From: Thozetella sp. PMI_491
Taxonomy: Eukaryota > Ascomycota > Sordariomycetes > Chaetosphaeriales > Chaetosphaeriaceae
Direction: 5' to 3'
Assembly: GCA_021432635.1 (NCBI GenBank)
Contig: MU270018.1
Location: forward strand, 999,579 to 1,063,578
DNA length: 64,000 nt
In this document: one piece after another, positions 23,090 to 34,350 of the stretch
Numbering within the stretch: the first letter of the stretch is position 1
Layout of the letters: each line of letters starts with the position of its first letter
Notes under the pieces: model-generated
Databases searched by the model: none
What the model was told of the DNA's origin: nothing
The model's input: only the letters and a program-made list of their open reading frames with translations
Program-made: the position numbers and the translations under genes

Positions 23090-25504
23090 ATGGACGAAAA
23101 CGGACGGAAGATATCCCCCCATGGCCTTCTCGCTCGCATCTCGGTTAGCACGACGGCGATATGTACTCTAATTGCAGAGTAGAGGGGTTCGATCACAGCA
23201 ACGCACCTGCTCGCGTATTCAGGAACCGTGAGGGGCTTGAGTGAGGAAACGGGAGTTTGGTGGTTAGATCATTCGGAAAAACGTCTGCATTCAGGGTCAT
23301 TATTCCGGTCAAATACGAATTTCATGCCTCGGCCATCTCCCATGCACAGTGACCCCTTGGGTATAGAAGGACCAGGCTCGTGACGCCCCTTGATCAATCG
23401 GTGAAAGGCCATGAGTGGTATAACAGACCATGAAATGTTCAACTCGGGTCAAAATGTGGTAGAGAATGAAATGGTCTACAGTCTGCACTAAGCACCGTCG
23501 AGCAACTACGAGACATACGCGGCAGCCGAGCCTTGCTAGAGGATCGGAGAGCCTCCGGGCAATGGCTTAATCTGCGTGCTATTGGAACTCAAGTCGGCGT
23601 AGCATTTAGGGCTTCGTCTCTCCTGGATAATGAATACCAGGCATGCTAGACTAGAGGTAAGGCGAGGACGACAGGGCTTGAGGGCGGCGGCCGACTATAT
23701 GGCATGTGCCCTCCCATGCATCCACACTGGCTGGTGTAGTTGTTGCTCGCGCTACAGCCAAGGATGAAGTCAATCCAAGCAGCAACCACTAACCTCGTAT
23801 CGCTGCCTACCTTGCCCTATCCTCCGAGTCAATTGGTCTTAGCGGCGGGGTTCTCGGGAGGGCACGCACACTCATTCAGGTCTATCTCGACTTTCGTACC
23901 AAGGTGGCAGCTGCTGTTCACATCCTGCATGGTAAGAGCCTCCGCCCGTCTTCTTATGGGCTATGCATCAACCCCACGGGGGGAGAGGCTGGGAATAACG
24001 TGGACATTCGCCAGTGCCTTGCCTTCAGGCAATTGTCCCCATTGCCGTAGCATGCCGGAGGTGATTAGTGGTGCCCTGCATGATCCGTGTCCTGCGAACC
24101 TCGATATTCGCCATTCTAGGGCATCTCGATTGTGATGTGAGGAGTCATGACGAGTCGTCGCATCGCGGCGGCCAAGTGGGGAGACTGCTAGCCCGCCTAT
24201 TGTAATACATGATGCGAGACTTGTGTATGTGCCACACGGCATGTTGCCCGTCACCTACTGGCTCCTTAGCCCCTAGGCCGGGTTGGCACCGATTTCGGGC
24301 TCGAGTTACATGCTCTGATGCCTTCCAGATGCTGCTTCTCTTGTCCGTGACGTCATGTCGACCCATGGGGTCTGCTCTCTGCGTCTTGTTGAGAGCCCCC
24401 AGCAACAGGCCTCGCAGACGGGGTCGGTGCTGCCATCGTGAAGAAGAAGAAAAATCCGGCGCCGTTTCGTTTTCTGAGCGCCATTGAGCTTGGAGCTGTC
24501 TCAAACCATCCCGCTGGGGTGTGCACGCGGTCCGAGACGAGGTTGATCGACTTTTCCTCCGAACCAACCAACTACGCTGGCGGGAGCACATTACCTCAAA
24601 CCAGGTACAGTACAGCGACCCAGGTTGGCGGTGGGGGTGCGAGGAGCAACGGCGATCAGAGAACATAGTCAAGCCCGCCCCGGTGCCGGGGCTTTGTGTT
24701 CACTCTCTACGAACCGAAGCTGGGACGAAGCGAAACGGCTATGCCCCAAGGCAAGCCAGGCCACAAGAACCCGTTGCTTTCGGTTTGGGCTTGGCCAAAT
24801 GTTCCCTCCTCCTCCTCGGAGAGGTCTGGAGGGCGGGCAATGACGTAGGGACTACAGGGTAGTGCTTAAGCAGATGCGGCGCTAGAAGACCGTGGTCACC
24901 AACCCGTCACTAACAGCAGCGCCAAACCGTCGCCAGCGCAAACGTGCCGAGAGCGAGGCAGAGGAGCGAAGCCGCCAAAGGCCGCGCAGTCCATCAGGTC
25001 GCGAAATTGGCGAGAGAGATAGCATCCTCCTGTGCGGCATACCTTGAGCCGTCTCCGTCATTCTCCCAAAATCCCGCATGCGGCGTGCGGCGTGCGGCAA
25101 TTGGGGCTAATCGCCCGTGTGTCGCCGTTGCGTCGCCCGTTGTCTAAGTGTTAGTGGCGAGGACGCGCCGTGGCTCCCGCGAGGGGCTGCGTCTTAGTGT
25201 CTACAAGCTCCCCAAGCTCCGACCCCACCGATGTTGAGCGCTGCTCGGGTGGGATGCTCAACAGCTCACGTACAAATACCTCAGGAGCCCCCCTCGACTC
25301 TTCTATGGAATATCTTCTCTTGTTGTTTCTCCTGACTCTGTGTGCTGGCCATAAATATCACCCAAACTTCCGGGCGTAGTTCTCCAGTTCTCGATAGATA
25401 CCAACGTCACTTTACGCCGTCCTTGCTCCATCTTCACTTACACCCCACCCCACCCCTTCCCACCTACGCCTCTGAAACTCGTCGTTCCAGACACAACCGA
25501 TAAG
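23090..25504. other. 2.4-kb gene-free region
   Basis: No gene is recognised between eS10 and the dehydrogenase. Frames up to 175 aa (for example 24145–24672 on the minus strand) overlap others and show no conserved motif. The last few hundred bases include a C-rich stretch (25440–25470) typical of the leader of a well-expressed fungal gene. Confidence 0.5.
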
Positions 25505-27190
25505 ATGGGCTCCCTCCCGCAGGATATGAAGGCCTTGCGGTAAGTCTATACTCGCAATTGGATCCGGAGAAGCTTCCAACTATGCACAGGGCCTCCCCTT
25601 TCGCTGCTTGGCATAGCTACCTTCCCCCTCTCCTTCCCCCCTTAGCTGGACTGGTTGCCTTGTTCCCCCCTTCGGCAGTGCTGACGCAGTACCCCGCATA
25701 GCTACAACAAGCCCGAGGACTTCGATGTTGTGCGCGTTCCTCTCCCCGATCTGCGCGAAGACGACGTGCTCGTCAAGGTCAAGGCGTGTGGTGTCTGTGG
25801 AACAGGTTTGTTGAGCTCTTTCCCGCGCCCCGGATGTGGACCACTTGTGCCATACCACTAGGTTGTTGAGAGACTGACGAACCTGGGATGCCCGTAGATC
25901 TTGTAAGCCTTAATTCCTACCAACCATGGCTGTCCGCCAATATGCGGGGCTGCGGACAAGACGGCCCGCCGGAAACGCTGTGGGGGGAGAGAAACATGAA
26001 GTCTCCCTAGGTGCATAGGCTGACTTGTGGTAGCATATCCACGAGGGTGAATTCATCGCCAAGTTTCCCCTGATCCCCGGCCACGAGACCGTCGGTGTTG
26101 TGGCCGCCGTCGGCCCCAAGGTTACCGACTTCAAGGTCGGCGACCGCGTCGCCGCCGACAATGCTGAGCTCTGCGGCCACTGTTTCTACTGCCGCCGCGG
26201 CGAGTACTTGCTCTGCGAGAACGTGCGTGTTCTTCCCCCTGCCGCGGTTCCGCAGAACCGAGCTCCCGTGCAGCAAGCATGCTGACCCTTTGGACAGTGG
26301 TCCGGCCACGGCACCACCCTCAGCGGTGGCTTTGCCGAGTACTGCGCTTACCCCCAGGGCAAGGTCTTCAAGATCAACAACATCAGCGACGTCGACGCGA
26401 CCTTGATCGAGCCCGCTTCGTGCGCCTGCCACGGCCTCGACAAGATCCGTCCCCGGCTCGGATCAAGCGTGCTCATGTTCGGTGCCGGCCCCACCGGTCT
26501 CGTGCGTTCCCCCTTTTCCTCTTGTTTTCCTTCTGACAACATAGCTTAGCGCTAACAAATAACTCCCAGATGCTCGCCCAACTCCTGCGGCAGAACGGCT
26601 GCTCCCAGGTGACCATCGCTGCGCCCGAGGGCCTCAAGATGAACCTAGCCAAGTCGCTGGACGCGGCCGACACGTACATCGAGCTATCGCGGTCCAACCC
26701 TGGCCCGCAGTACGAGCAGATCAAGAAGGACAACCCCTACGGCTTCGATATTGTCATCGAGGCCACTGGCTCCGTCAAGATCCTCGAGGACGCCATTAAC
26801 TACTGCCGCCGCGGCGGCACCCTGGTCGTGTACGGAGTCTACTCCAACTCTGCCACTGTCACCTGGAAGCCCACCAAGATCTTCGGGGACGAGATCCGCA
26901 TCATCGGCTCCTTCTCCGAGGTGCACATGTTCCGTGAGTCCTCCTTCCCCGCTCCTTGATGCTGTCGCCTCCTTAAGCAACTCCGGCACCTTGCCCGAGC
27001 CGCTGCCGGGAACGAGATGAGGACGATGTTAACAAGTGTGGTCGCAGCTCAAACCGTCGACTACCTCGACAGCGGCAAGATCAAGACCAAGGGCATCGTC
27101 AACAAAGTCTTCCCATTGGAGAAGTACGGGGAGGCCCTGCAGAGCATCAAGGACAAGAGTGCCATCAAGGCAGCAATTGTCTTTGACTAG
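25505..27190 (+). CDS. Zinc-dependent polyol/alcohol dehydrogenase (D-arabinitol dehydrogenase-like)
   Basis: Seven exons: 25505–25539, 25702–25805, 25898–25902, 26034–26222, 26298–26501, 26570–26933 and 27048–27190. They total 1044 nt and 347 aa, normal for the medium-chain family. Catalytic-zinc ligands are Cys44 (GVCGTD) and His65-Glu66 (IPGHE). Structural zinc ligands are Cys95, 98, 101 and 109 ([15 protein letters not shown]). The NAD(P) Rossmann motif is GAGPTG. The third exon is only 5 nt and supplies the conserved Asp-Leu of GTDLH. The segment with [18 protein letters not shown] resembles fungal D-arabinitol dehydrogenases, but sorbitol or xylitol dehydrogenase activity is possible. 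The enzyme would interconvert a polyol and a ketose in the cytosol. Confidence 0.88.
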
Positions 27191-27915
27191 GCGAGCGGAG
27201 AGCTTCTGCTTGCTTGCCTGCCTGCCTGCCTGCCTGCCAGAGCGAAGATTGGCTGGATCACCATATCATCACATATGGTTTTGGCGCGTTTTGTACAAGC
27301 CCCTTCTATGCGGGATAGCAACGGTTTGGGCTTGAGGGTGCATAAGCTGGGTTGGGAAGGGAAAAGGCCGATTTCTTATTATTATCCTGGAGCTGGTTGT
27401 AGGCAATAGGTTCTACGCGTCGTCGCCAATTTGACTGTCCTACTCGTGATGTGCGTGCTCCTCTCAGGATAGTAGTAGCAGCAACATGGTGTCTCAAAGG
27501 TTCGGCCATAGATTCATAGGCTGCCATGGATTGGTGGGCTCTAAGTAGGTATCTATGTGTAGGTACGTAGTCGTTCTTTCAAACCGAGTATCTCAACCCG
27601 CCTTCCCAAGCTCCAGTTCCCGTAGACGCCTCCATAATGCGATGCACATCGCCCCTGTGCCATGCTGTCCAAACTGCCTTGGTTGGTGTCGGCCCTAAAA
27701 CGCGGAGCAAGCCGGTACTCCCCGAACAATCGTCATCTATCGTGAATTAAGAGGCTATTATTCCATGAAAGGCAAGGGTTACCGTCGCCTCTATAAGAAT
27801 TGCATGGTGGCTGCCGCTGGTGTGCGTTATTGCTTTTGGGTGTTTGTCAGGCGAGGATGCTCCCTGGATATCGCCAGATGACGGTTATTGTGCGCTGCTG
27901 CTTAACACCCTCTTC
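27191..27915. other. Intergenic region with tetranucleotide repeat
   Basis: 3' flanks of the dehydrogenase (+) and the HECT ligase (−), which converge. A short TGCT/TGCC repeat lies just after the dehydrogenase stop. No gene is seen. Confidence 0.45.
27207..27238. repeat. Tetranucleotide microsatellite (TGCT)2(TGCC)6
   Basis: Eight perfect four-base units lie 17 bases beyond the dehydrogenase stop codon, in its presumed 3' UTR. The length may vary between strains. Confidence 0.85.
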
Positions 27916-30900
27916 TCACTTCAGCCCAAATCCTTCACTCTCCTTGACGGCCCTCCAAAGCGTAGCTTCCAACCTCTCACGCGTTCGATAACGCCACAGT
28001 GACAGCATGTTGAAACACGTCCTCGCGAGGGGGAACCGACCACAATCTTCTCCGAGACAGCTGATCCGGATCGGGAGACTGGCGGCTCCCATAGCAGGGA
28101 TGCGATCGCTACCAGTGATGAATGACAGCAGCTTGCGCTGATCCTGTGGCGACGCTCTCTCAAATGTCTCCCAGAACCACATCACCGTCGGCTCCCGGTG
28201 CGCTGGATCGGGCACGCCCCAGTTCTCGTATTGGGCGGCGACCTTCAAGCTTCCGATGTCGAGGGGCTCATCAGACCCGCGTACTAGCAGTTCAATCTCC
28301 TCGGCGCGGAACAGCGAGAGCGCATTTCCACCACATACAGTGAAGAATCCCCGCTTAAACGGCTCGAACTGCTTGGCGACTGACGTGTCAAGCAGGTAAC
28401 GCACGTAGAGGTCCACAAACTCGCGTCGATTGGCGTTGGTGACGGGGCGATGCTCGCCACCTGGACACAGCGGAATGGCCTCCTGGGCGCCGTATCTGTC
28501 CAGGCCGACGGTAAAATCGAGGCAGAATGCTGATTCCACGTCGCCATCATACTCTAACAGGTCCCGGAGGCTTTGGGCGAGGCGAGGTCTGTACTCCCCC
28601 AAGTCATCCAGTGTGTAGTTCATGATCGGGCGGGCCTGCGAGCCAGTCGGCCCAGCCGGGGCGGGGGCGGCCATGAGAAGCTTGCGAAACGCAAAGGGCG
28701 GGAAGGCAACATCGAGGATGGTTGAGTTGTAGATAGCCAGACCAAAGACGACACCTACCAGGTTGTATTGTGCAGAGGGCTCGAACGAGTTGGGGTTAAA
28801 GTAACAGTACTGCGAGTCTTCATCGTAGACAAACATGCCTAAAACGTGGAAGAACAGTCAGCCAGGCCAGGAAGTCGCGTATGCATGTCGACTAGGCAGA
28901 CATACCATATTCGGGGTTGAAGACCTCGCGGATGAGAAGTAAGAACCATTCCTTTCGAAGCCCTCCGGCGTCGACCCCCTCTTCACCGGCGAAATTGACG
29001 CGCAGCCCCTTCTTGATGTCCTCGCCTCCGTTGCTGATCACCTGGCTGACGGCCTCTAGACTGTCTCTGACAAGACATTCACGCTGCACCGAGATAACTA
29101 GGTACTGCTCGATGCGCCTGTTGGTCAGGATGCTGTCGAAGAAAGCGTCCCTCGCCTTGTTATGCATCTGTCTCTTGGCATCGTGCTCGAGGATCTGTAT
29201 CTTGGCCCAGATGCTCAGTAGAAACGGAAACTGACAGAAAGAGAACTTCCCTCGCTTCTGTTCCCAGGCTTCAAAGTCGGCCACAAGGTCCGAGTCGTCT
29301 AGCAGCGTCATGTAGAAGTCGCTAGTAGCGAGCCTCTGACCACGAGCTTGGACTAGGTCCCTAGATGTGCTAGCCAGGCCCTCGGGAGCCGCGCCAGAAG
29401 TTCGCCTCAAGCAGCCCGTATTGTTTGCCTCGAATAACAAACCCATGACTTTGGCGGCGGCCCTGATCTGCCAGTTCTCTTGATACACGGTTTTGGGGGG
29501 CGCCTCCTTTGCCTTTTTCATCCCTGAGCCAGAAGGCCGCGAGGATCCAGCGGACTGCTCCAAGGCAGCATGCAGAGAAGCGGGGGATCGTCCCATGGAC
29601 ATGCTAGGAATCAGCCCGCCGGTGACATCAACCTTGACCTCGTGGATCTTCTCATTCTCCCGTATCAAGCGGTAGTTGAGGAATCCGCTCACAAGATCTT
29701 TGAACCGTACAAACCGAGACTGTGGGTATCGTGTAAACCATGCCTCCAAGTGGGCGCGGCAGTCTACGGAGGAGTTCGACATAAGGCCCAAAATCCGCTT
29801 GATGATGCCGGAATGTTTACCAGATACCGGCCCGGACCCTCGAGCAGCTGAGCCGCTGCCGCTACCACTGCCGCCCGGCAGTTCCGGGTGAGCATACTGC
29901 CCTTTGAAGAGCTTGTCCGATGAGTACAACAACGGGTTTTCGGCGATTATCAGGAGGAACCGCAGCTCATGCGGCTCAGATATCGGGCGGCCCGGGCGTT
30001 TCAACAGGTTCTCGGTAGCCTTCAGCAATGTCCGCTGGACATGTTCCTGGCCCGCGAGGATTTGGGCCTCGATTTCGCGAAGCCTCGAGTCGGTGGCCGC
30101 AAGCGACATATCTTTCTCGATCAAGTCGGCATATACCTGCGGCCATGTTCGCGCTGCCTCAATGACCGTCATATACCACTCGTCCAGCCCTGTCCAGTCG
30201 ACGTGGGGACTCTTCATAGTACCGGGTGGGTGACCCTCTTGGCTCCGATGCGATGCAGTCCGTGCCGGGGGTCTTCGCCCTTCTTGGCCGGTCCACCACG
30301 ACCCATTTTCGGCAAAGTCGCCTAATAAAAGAAGCTTGGGGTCCAGGTCTGCAATGGAATAATTATCACTGGGCACCTCCTTCCGCGGCTCAGGCTGTGG
30401 TATTGTGGGTTTCCGAGCCGAATCCCCTCTCGGTCTCCCGCTGATAGGTAATCCGTGGGTTGAGAATGATGAGTTTAAGCATTGGAATGACGAGAATGAG
30501 CTGGCGGCGTACACTTCTAATTGCTTGAACATATGTTTCGCCTGGGAATCGGGGCTGTCCTGTCGGCGCTGAGGTCGGGTGTTATGGTGGACTGCCAACT
30601 CGTGAAGTGAAGGCCGCCTCTCCGGGTAGGATGTCGAGAGTGATCGGGCCATGGAGACCTTACGGAGGGGGTTTGGGTGGAGGGTTGGATCCGCCGAGGG
30701 ATCGCTTGTCAACGGAGATCCTGTGGTAGAGCTGCCGGAGGGCTTGGGTCGGACAGCGAGGGAGGCTGCCGGGACTCGCGGGGATTCCGTGGGCTCAGGA
30801 GAGTATGGAGCAGCCGCCACAGCAGAATCCTGGAAGCCAAGGCCCTGTTCTGTATCGTCTAGCGCGCTTCGGAAATAAGACTGAAGGCATTCTGCGATCA

Positions 30901-31594
30901 ACGACCTCGTATGCTCGATCGATATGGGCGCGCCTGCAGCGTGGTCAGTGACTGCTCATTGCGCACCTTAGTATCTGAGAGGGCATCCCATACGTATGGA
31001 CCCAGACCGCTCCCTGCCTGTCTGCGGAGCCCTCTCGGGGATCCTCTGACTGGCGTCCTTTCTTGGGCCCGCGCCACTACCGGGTTGCAAGTCGTTGATG
31101 GTGAGACAGATGGTGCACTTGAAGACTTGTAGCTCTCTAGGCCACCGCACCAAGGAGCCGCACGTCATGCAATGGCCGGTGGCAAAGTCTTTGCTCGCTT
31201 GCGGTCGGTGGCCCCGGAAGCCCGCCGGCTTCTTATGCTTCGGCATCTGGCCCTGATCCGAATCCGAGTCGTCACCGCCGCCACCTAGGCTCTGCTTCGC
31301 CTTCCTCAGGCCGCCAGAGAAGAGCGAAGGGAACGGCTGGCTCATGGAGCGGCCGTGGCGCGGTCGTGTCGGGCGCGAAGGGTGTAGGTCTTCGTCAGAG
31401 GAGCTCGAGTCGGCCTGGAGGTTGGCATTATTGAGGTTCAGGCCACCATAGTCGCCCATCCGGTCCGACAGGGTGATCCTCGCTGGCTGGGGGCCAGGAG
31501 GATGGCGAGGTGTGTGGGAATGCGTCCGGCTGGGCACCGGCAGCTCGGCGGGACGGTGCGAGTGGGAGTCGAATCTTTCTGGCCATGGCGCCAT
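27916..31594 (-). CDS. HUL4: HECT-type E3 ubiquitin ligase, HUL4 family
   Basis: Three exons (31594–31081, 30933–28906, 28838–27916; two phase-1 introns) give 1154 aa. Near the end of exon 1 a four-cysteine zinc-ribbon-like motif (HCMTCG ... FKCTIC) is followed by QPGAPISIEHTRSLIAEC; this N-terminal module is seen in fungal Hul4 proteins. The C-terminal 360 residues are a HECT domain: GGLRKEWFLLL, PNSFEP, LVGVVFGLAIYN, and the catalytic cysteine in ARTCFNML at about residue 1122, 32 residues before the end. HECT enzymes accept ubiquitin on this cysteine and pass it to substrates; yeast Hul4 helps degrade misfolded or chromatin proteins. The first Met at 31594 is used; MGDYGGL (residue 46) is an alternative start. 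Confidence 0.92.
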
Positions 31595-33288
31595 GGTGTG
31601 TCGAGGTTAGTGGTGGAAGCAGCTCATGAGCAGAGCCGGCTGGTGTTGCTGGTGCCTGCATTGGCAGGCACAGTCTTGCAGTTTTTGGCTCGCCCGGTGC
31701 TCGCGTTGCTCGGGGAAGCAGGAGCCAGGCTGGCCGAGAATGCGTAGTCGGGCTGGCAGCTCTTCGTGCTGCATCAAGACAGGTCGCGTGGCTCGCGCTC
31801 TCGGCGGGGACGCGCTGCTCTGTCGATCATGTATGGGGTCAGCGACGATGAGCACGGCAACGGTTTGGGAGAGAAAATAGCCAGTAAGGGTTTCAGGCCA
31901 GGGAGGAGGCCTGCAGCTTAGGCCGGGCGGTATGCAGTGAATAGGGACATGCCGTACACCTACAGCCAGGCGAAGGAGGAGCAGGTTGCGAGCTCGCTCG
32001 AGGTTGGTCGCTCTTCAGCAAGCCACCTGGTGGGCTAAGAGGGAAGGGGGGGGCGGGGGGCGCCTTCTTTGCTGGGGGAGGGGCCGAGGAGAGGCACGAG
32101 CATTGCCCAAGGCGGTCGGTCGCCTCGTATTCACAAACAGGCCGGGGCCAAAGATAGGCAAGCCAGCCAACCCGGTGCATTGTCTACTGCAGGAACATGG
32201 ATCAGACCTGACGAAAACCATTGCTTTCGTCCGAAGTCGCTGGCTTTACCCTCTGGCATGGAACAAGATACGGGACAAATGTTTTGGATTCAATTGAAGG
32301 TCACATGTGCTAATTATCAGAACAGTGCCGCTGGGCTAGTGAATGAATGAAGAGGGAAAAGGAGGGGACCCTGAGCCTGCCATCCTCAATAGGTACAGTG
32401 CCCTTTGGGCACAGTATGTACAGTACTTGGGTACCTTGCTAGCCAAGGCTGGCCCATAACTACGGTACGCGGATCAGGATTACCGCACTTTAGTTTCGTC
32501 TAGCGCCCGTTTGCAAAGATCCACAAAAGACATCAAAGATCCATCCCCTTGTCTTCTAGGTACTGTACCTACGAATACTACTGTACAATCGGCACTGCTG
32601 CTTTGCTTCGTCCCTGCGATAGCCCGGTGGGAGCACAACGAGTTGGGTAGAACTACCAGTAGGTCCCACTCGATATCAATAACCTTGCAGTTAGCTCGAT
32701 AGCCGGGAAGGACAATCCATAGTTATCTCTAATAATGGGTAGCCTCAATTTTTGAGAGGCCGTGTGCTATAGAACCCTCCTGAATGCCACGATAATGTTC
32801 GTTGACCAGAAACCGAGCCAAGCTCAGTGGATGGATATGCACAAATCTAAACTTACCCACGACTCCCATTAGTGTCATCACCTGACCCCTAGCAGCCCTC
32901 CTTCCTCCTGCTTGCAGCTCGCGCTGAAAACGCCAAAGCCAAGGTTGCCGCCTAAACTTTGACAACATCGGTAATGGACCTGCATCCTAGAGAAGGAACC
33001 GATGGGGTCCCGACAAGGAAATCCGGCGGGCTCAAAGTTGAGCAAACTACTTAGACTTGGTCGAAGGGACCCGACGAGGGGGGAAACACAGGAGAGCACG
33101 GCGCCTACCGAGAGAATCGCCACAAAAGCACACGAGCAGCAGGTGGCCCAACATGCCCGACTTGAGGTCGAGCCCGGAGCCGCACGGGAGCCCGGACTAT
33201 ATATTCTCTTTGATAGCCACCTCAATGGCCAACCTCCCGCGACGCCAGATATTGAGTATACTCCTCTTAACCCCGCGACCTGGCGCGC
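31595..33288. other. Upstream region of HUL4 and left flank of the NLR
   Basis: This contains the HUL4 promoter and 5' UTR. From 33002 a plus frame (MGSRQGNPAGSKLSKLLRLG) runs to EPGLYILFD near 33210. That looks like the start of NLR proteins with a SesB-type N-terminus, but it does not join the next exon in frame. The 209-aa frame on the minus strand (32878–33507) is antisense to it and is not a gene. Confidence 0.45.
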
Positions 33289-34350
33289 ATGCAGCTTGCT
33301 GACAGCTCGATCCTTAGTGTTGTGGCCGTCCACCGCCTCAATTTCAGAGGCAATGTAGATCATGCCTGGGACACCTGGGAGATGGGCGACAAGCTTTGGC
33401 TTAGAGACTTCCTCCCTGCACGCCTTTCGAGGCCAGCTCGCGTGATGCTCTATGCGTATAACTCTAGCCCCGCCATACGCTCGGTAGCTCTCAACATCGA
33501 CGACCATGTAAACAGCCTTTTACAATGGCTTTCCCTTGGGCGCAAAGTAGGTCCTAACCTGCGTCCCAAGCCACCAAACCCGTCTTGACGAAGTTGTAGA
33601 GTGCAGAACGGAGACCTCTGGTGTTTCTATGCCACAGCCTAGGCGGACTAGTTGTCAAAGAAGTAGGCAAATCTCGAAGCGTATCTGTGGGATTCGCCTA
33701 TTAACCAAGGCGCCTTTAGGCGCTCATCGAGGCGAAAGCCAACGAGCGGTTTGCAGCCATTGCTGGAGCTACTTGCCTCCTCGTCTTCTTTGCCACGCCG
33801 CACCAGGGGTCAGGTCTCGCCAGTCTCGGGGACATCGCAGCAAGAATAGTCCAGACAGTCTCGCAGGCGCCTCGAAATGATCTTTTGGAGGCACTTAAGA
33901 AAACGTCAGAGGAAGCACAGCGGCGGTTCAAGAAGGCTCGCCATCTGTTCGACAAGTATTACGTCGTGAGCTTTTACGAGGAACAGCCGTATGGGCAGAT
34001 GGGCATTGTAAGCTTGTTTGAGCTTGGTGCAGATAAGAGGTACTGACTTTGGCTAGATTGTCGACCAAAAATCTGCCACCCTTTCTCTCCCGGGCTCGCG
34101 CGAGAAGCAGGTCCCTATCAGCGCCAACCACAGCACAATCTGCAAGTTTGACTCCGTCAACGGTGCCGCATGTAACCTCGTTTTGGAGACCATTGCGACA
34201 GAGCTGGAGTACGCCTTGGCAAGGACTCAGAGTAGTATGGCTGGCCCTCTATCACACTCACCATCATCCTCTCGTCCATGATGCAACTTGCTGACTCTTT
34301 CGCTAGACGAGGCTGCCACCCCCGTAGTATCGGATGATGATCGCAACTGT
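33289..34350 (+). CDS. SesB-like alpha/beta-hydrolase exons of an NLR gene (N-terminal part)
   Basis: Exons 33289–33546, 33600–33662, 33720–34007, 34057–34234 and 34307–34350 join in one frame through four short GT–AG introns (49–72 nt). The product reads SVVAVH, KLWLRDFLPARL, RVMLYAYNS, then RRPLVFLCHSLGGLVVKE with the nucleophile elbow G/C-H-S-L-G-G, then FFATPHQGSGLA, LVSFYE-like VVSFYEEQPYG, and a late IVDQKSATLSLPG...ANHSTICKFDS with the probable catalytic His. This is the serine-hydrolase effector domain found at the N-terminus of fungal NLRs such as SesB-type proteins. The usual HGLNG oxyanion motif is altered to HRLNF. The frame then ends at DDDRNC, one base out of register with the NACHT frame. 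The true N-terminus lies upstream (about 33002) but its join is unresolved. Confidence 0.65.

Noticed and set aside
24145-24672. 175-aa minus-strand frame in the 24-kb gap region
   Set aside because: It is overlapped by several plus-strand frames, and its composition is mixed with no domain, membrane segment or splice-supported extension.
32878-33507. 209-aa open frame on the minus strand
   Set aside because: It is antisense to the NLR hydrolase exons, whose plus-strand motifs (LWLRDFLPAR and the following CHSLGG exon) are clearly the coding signal.
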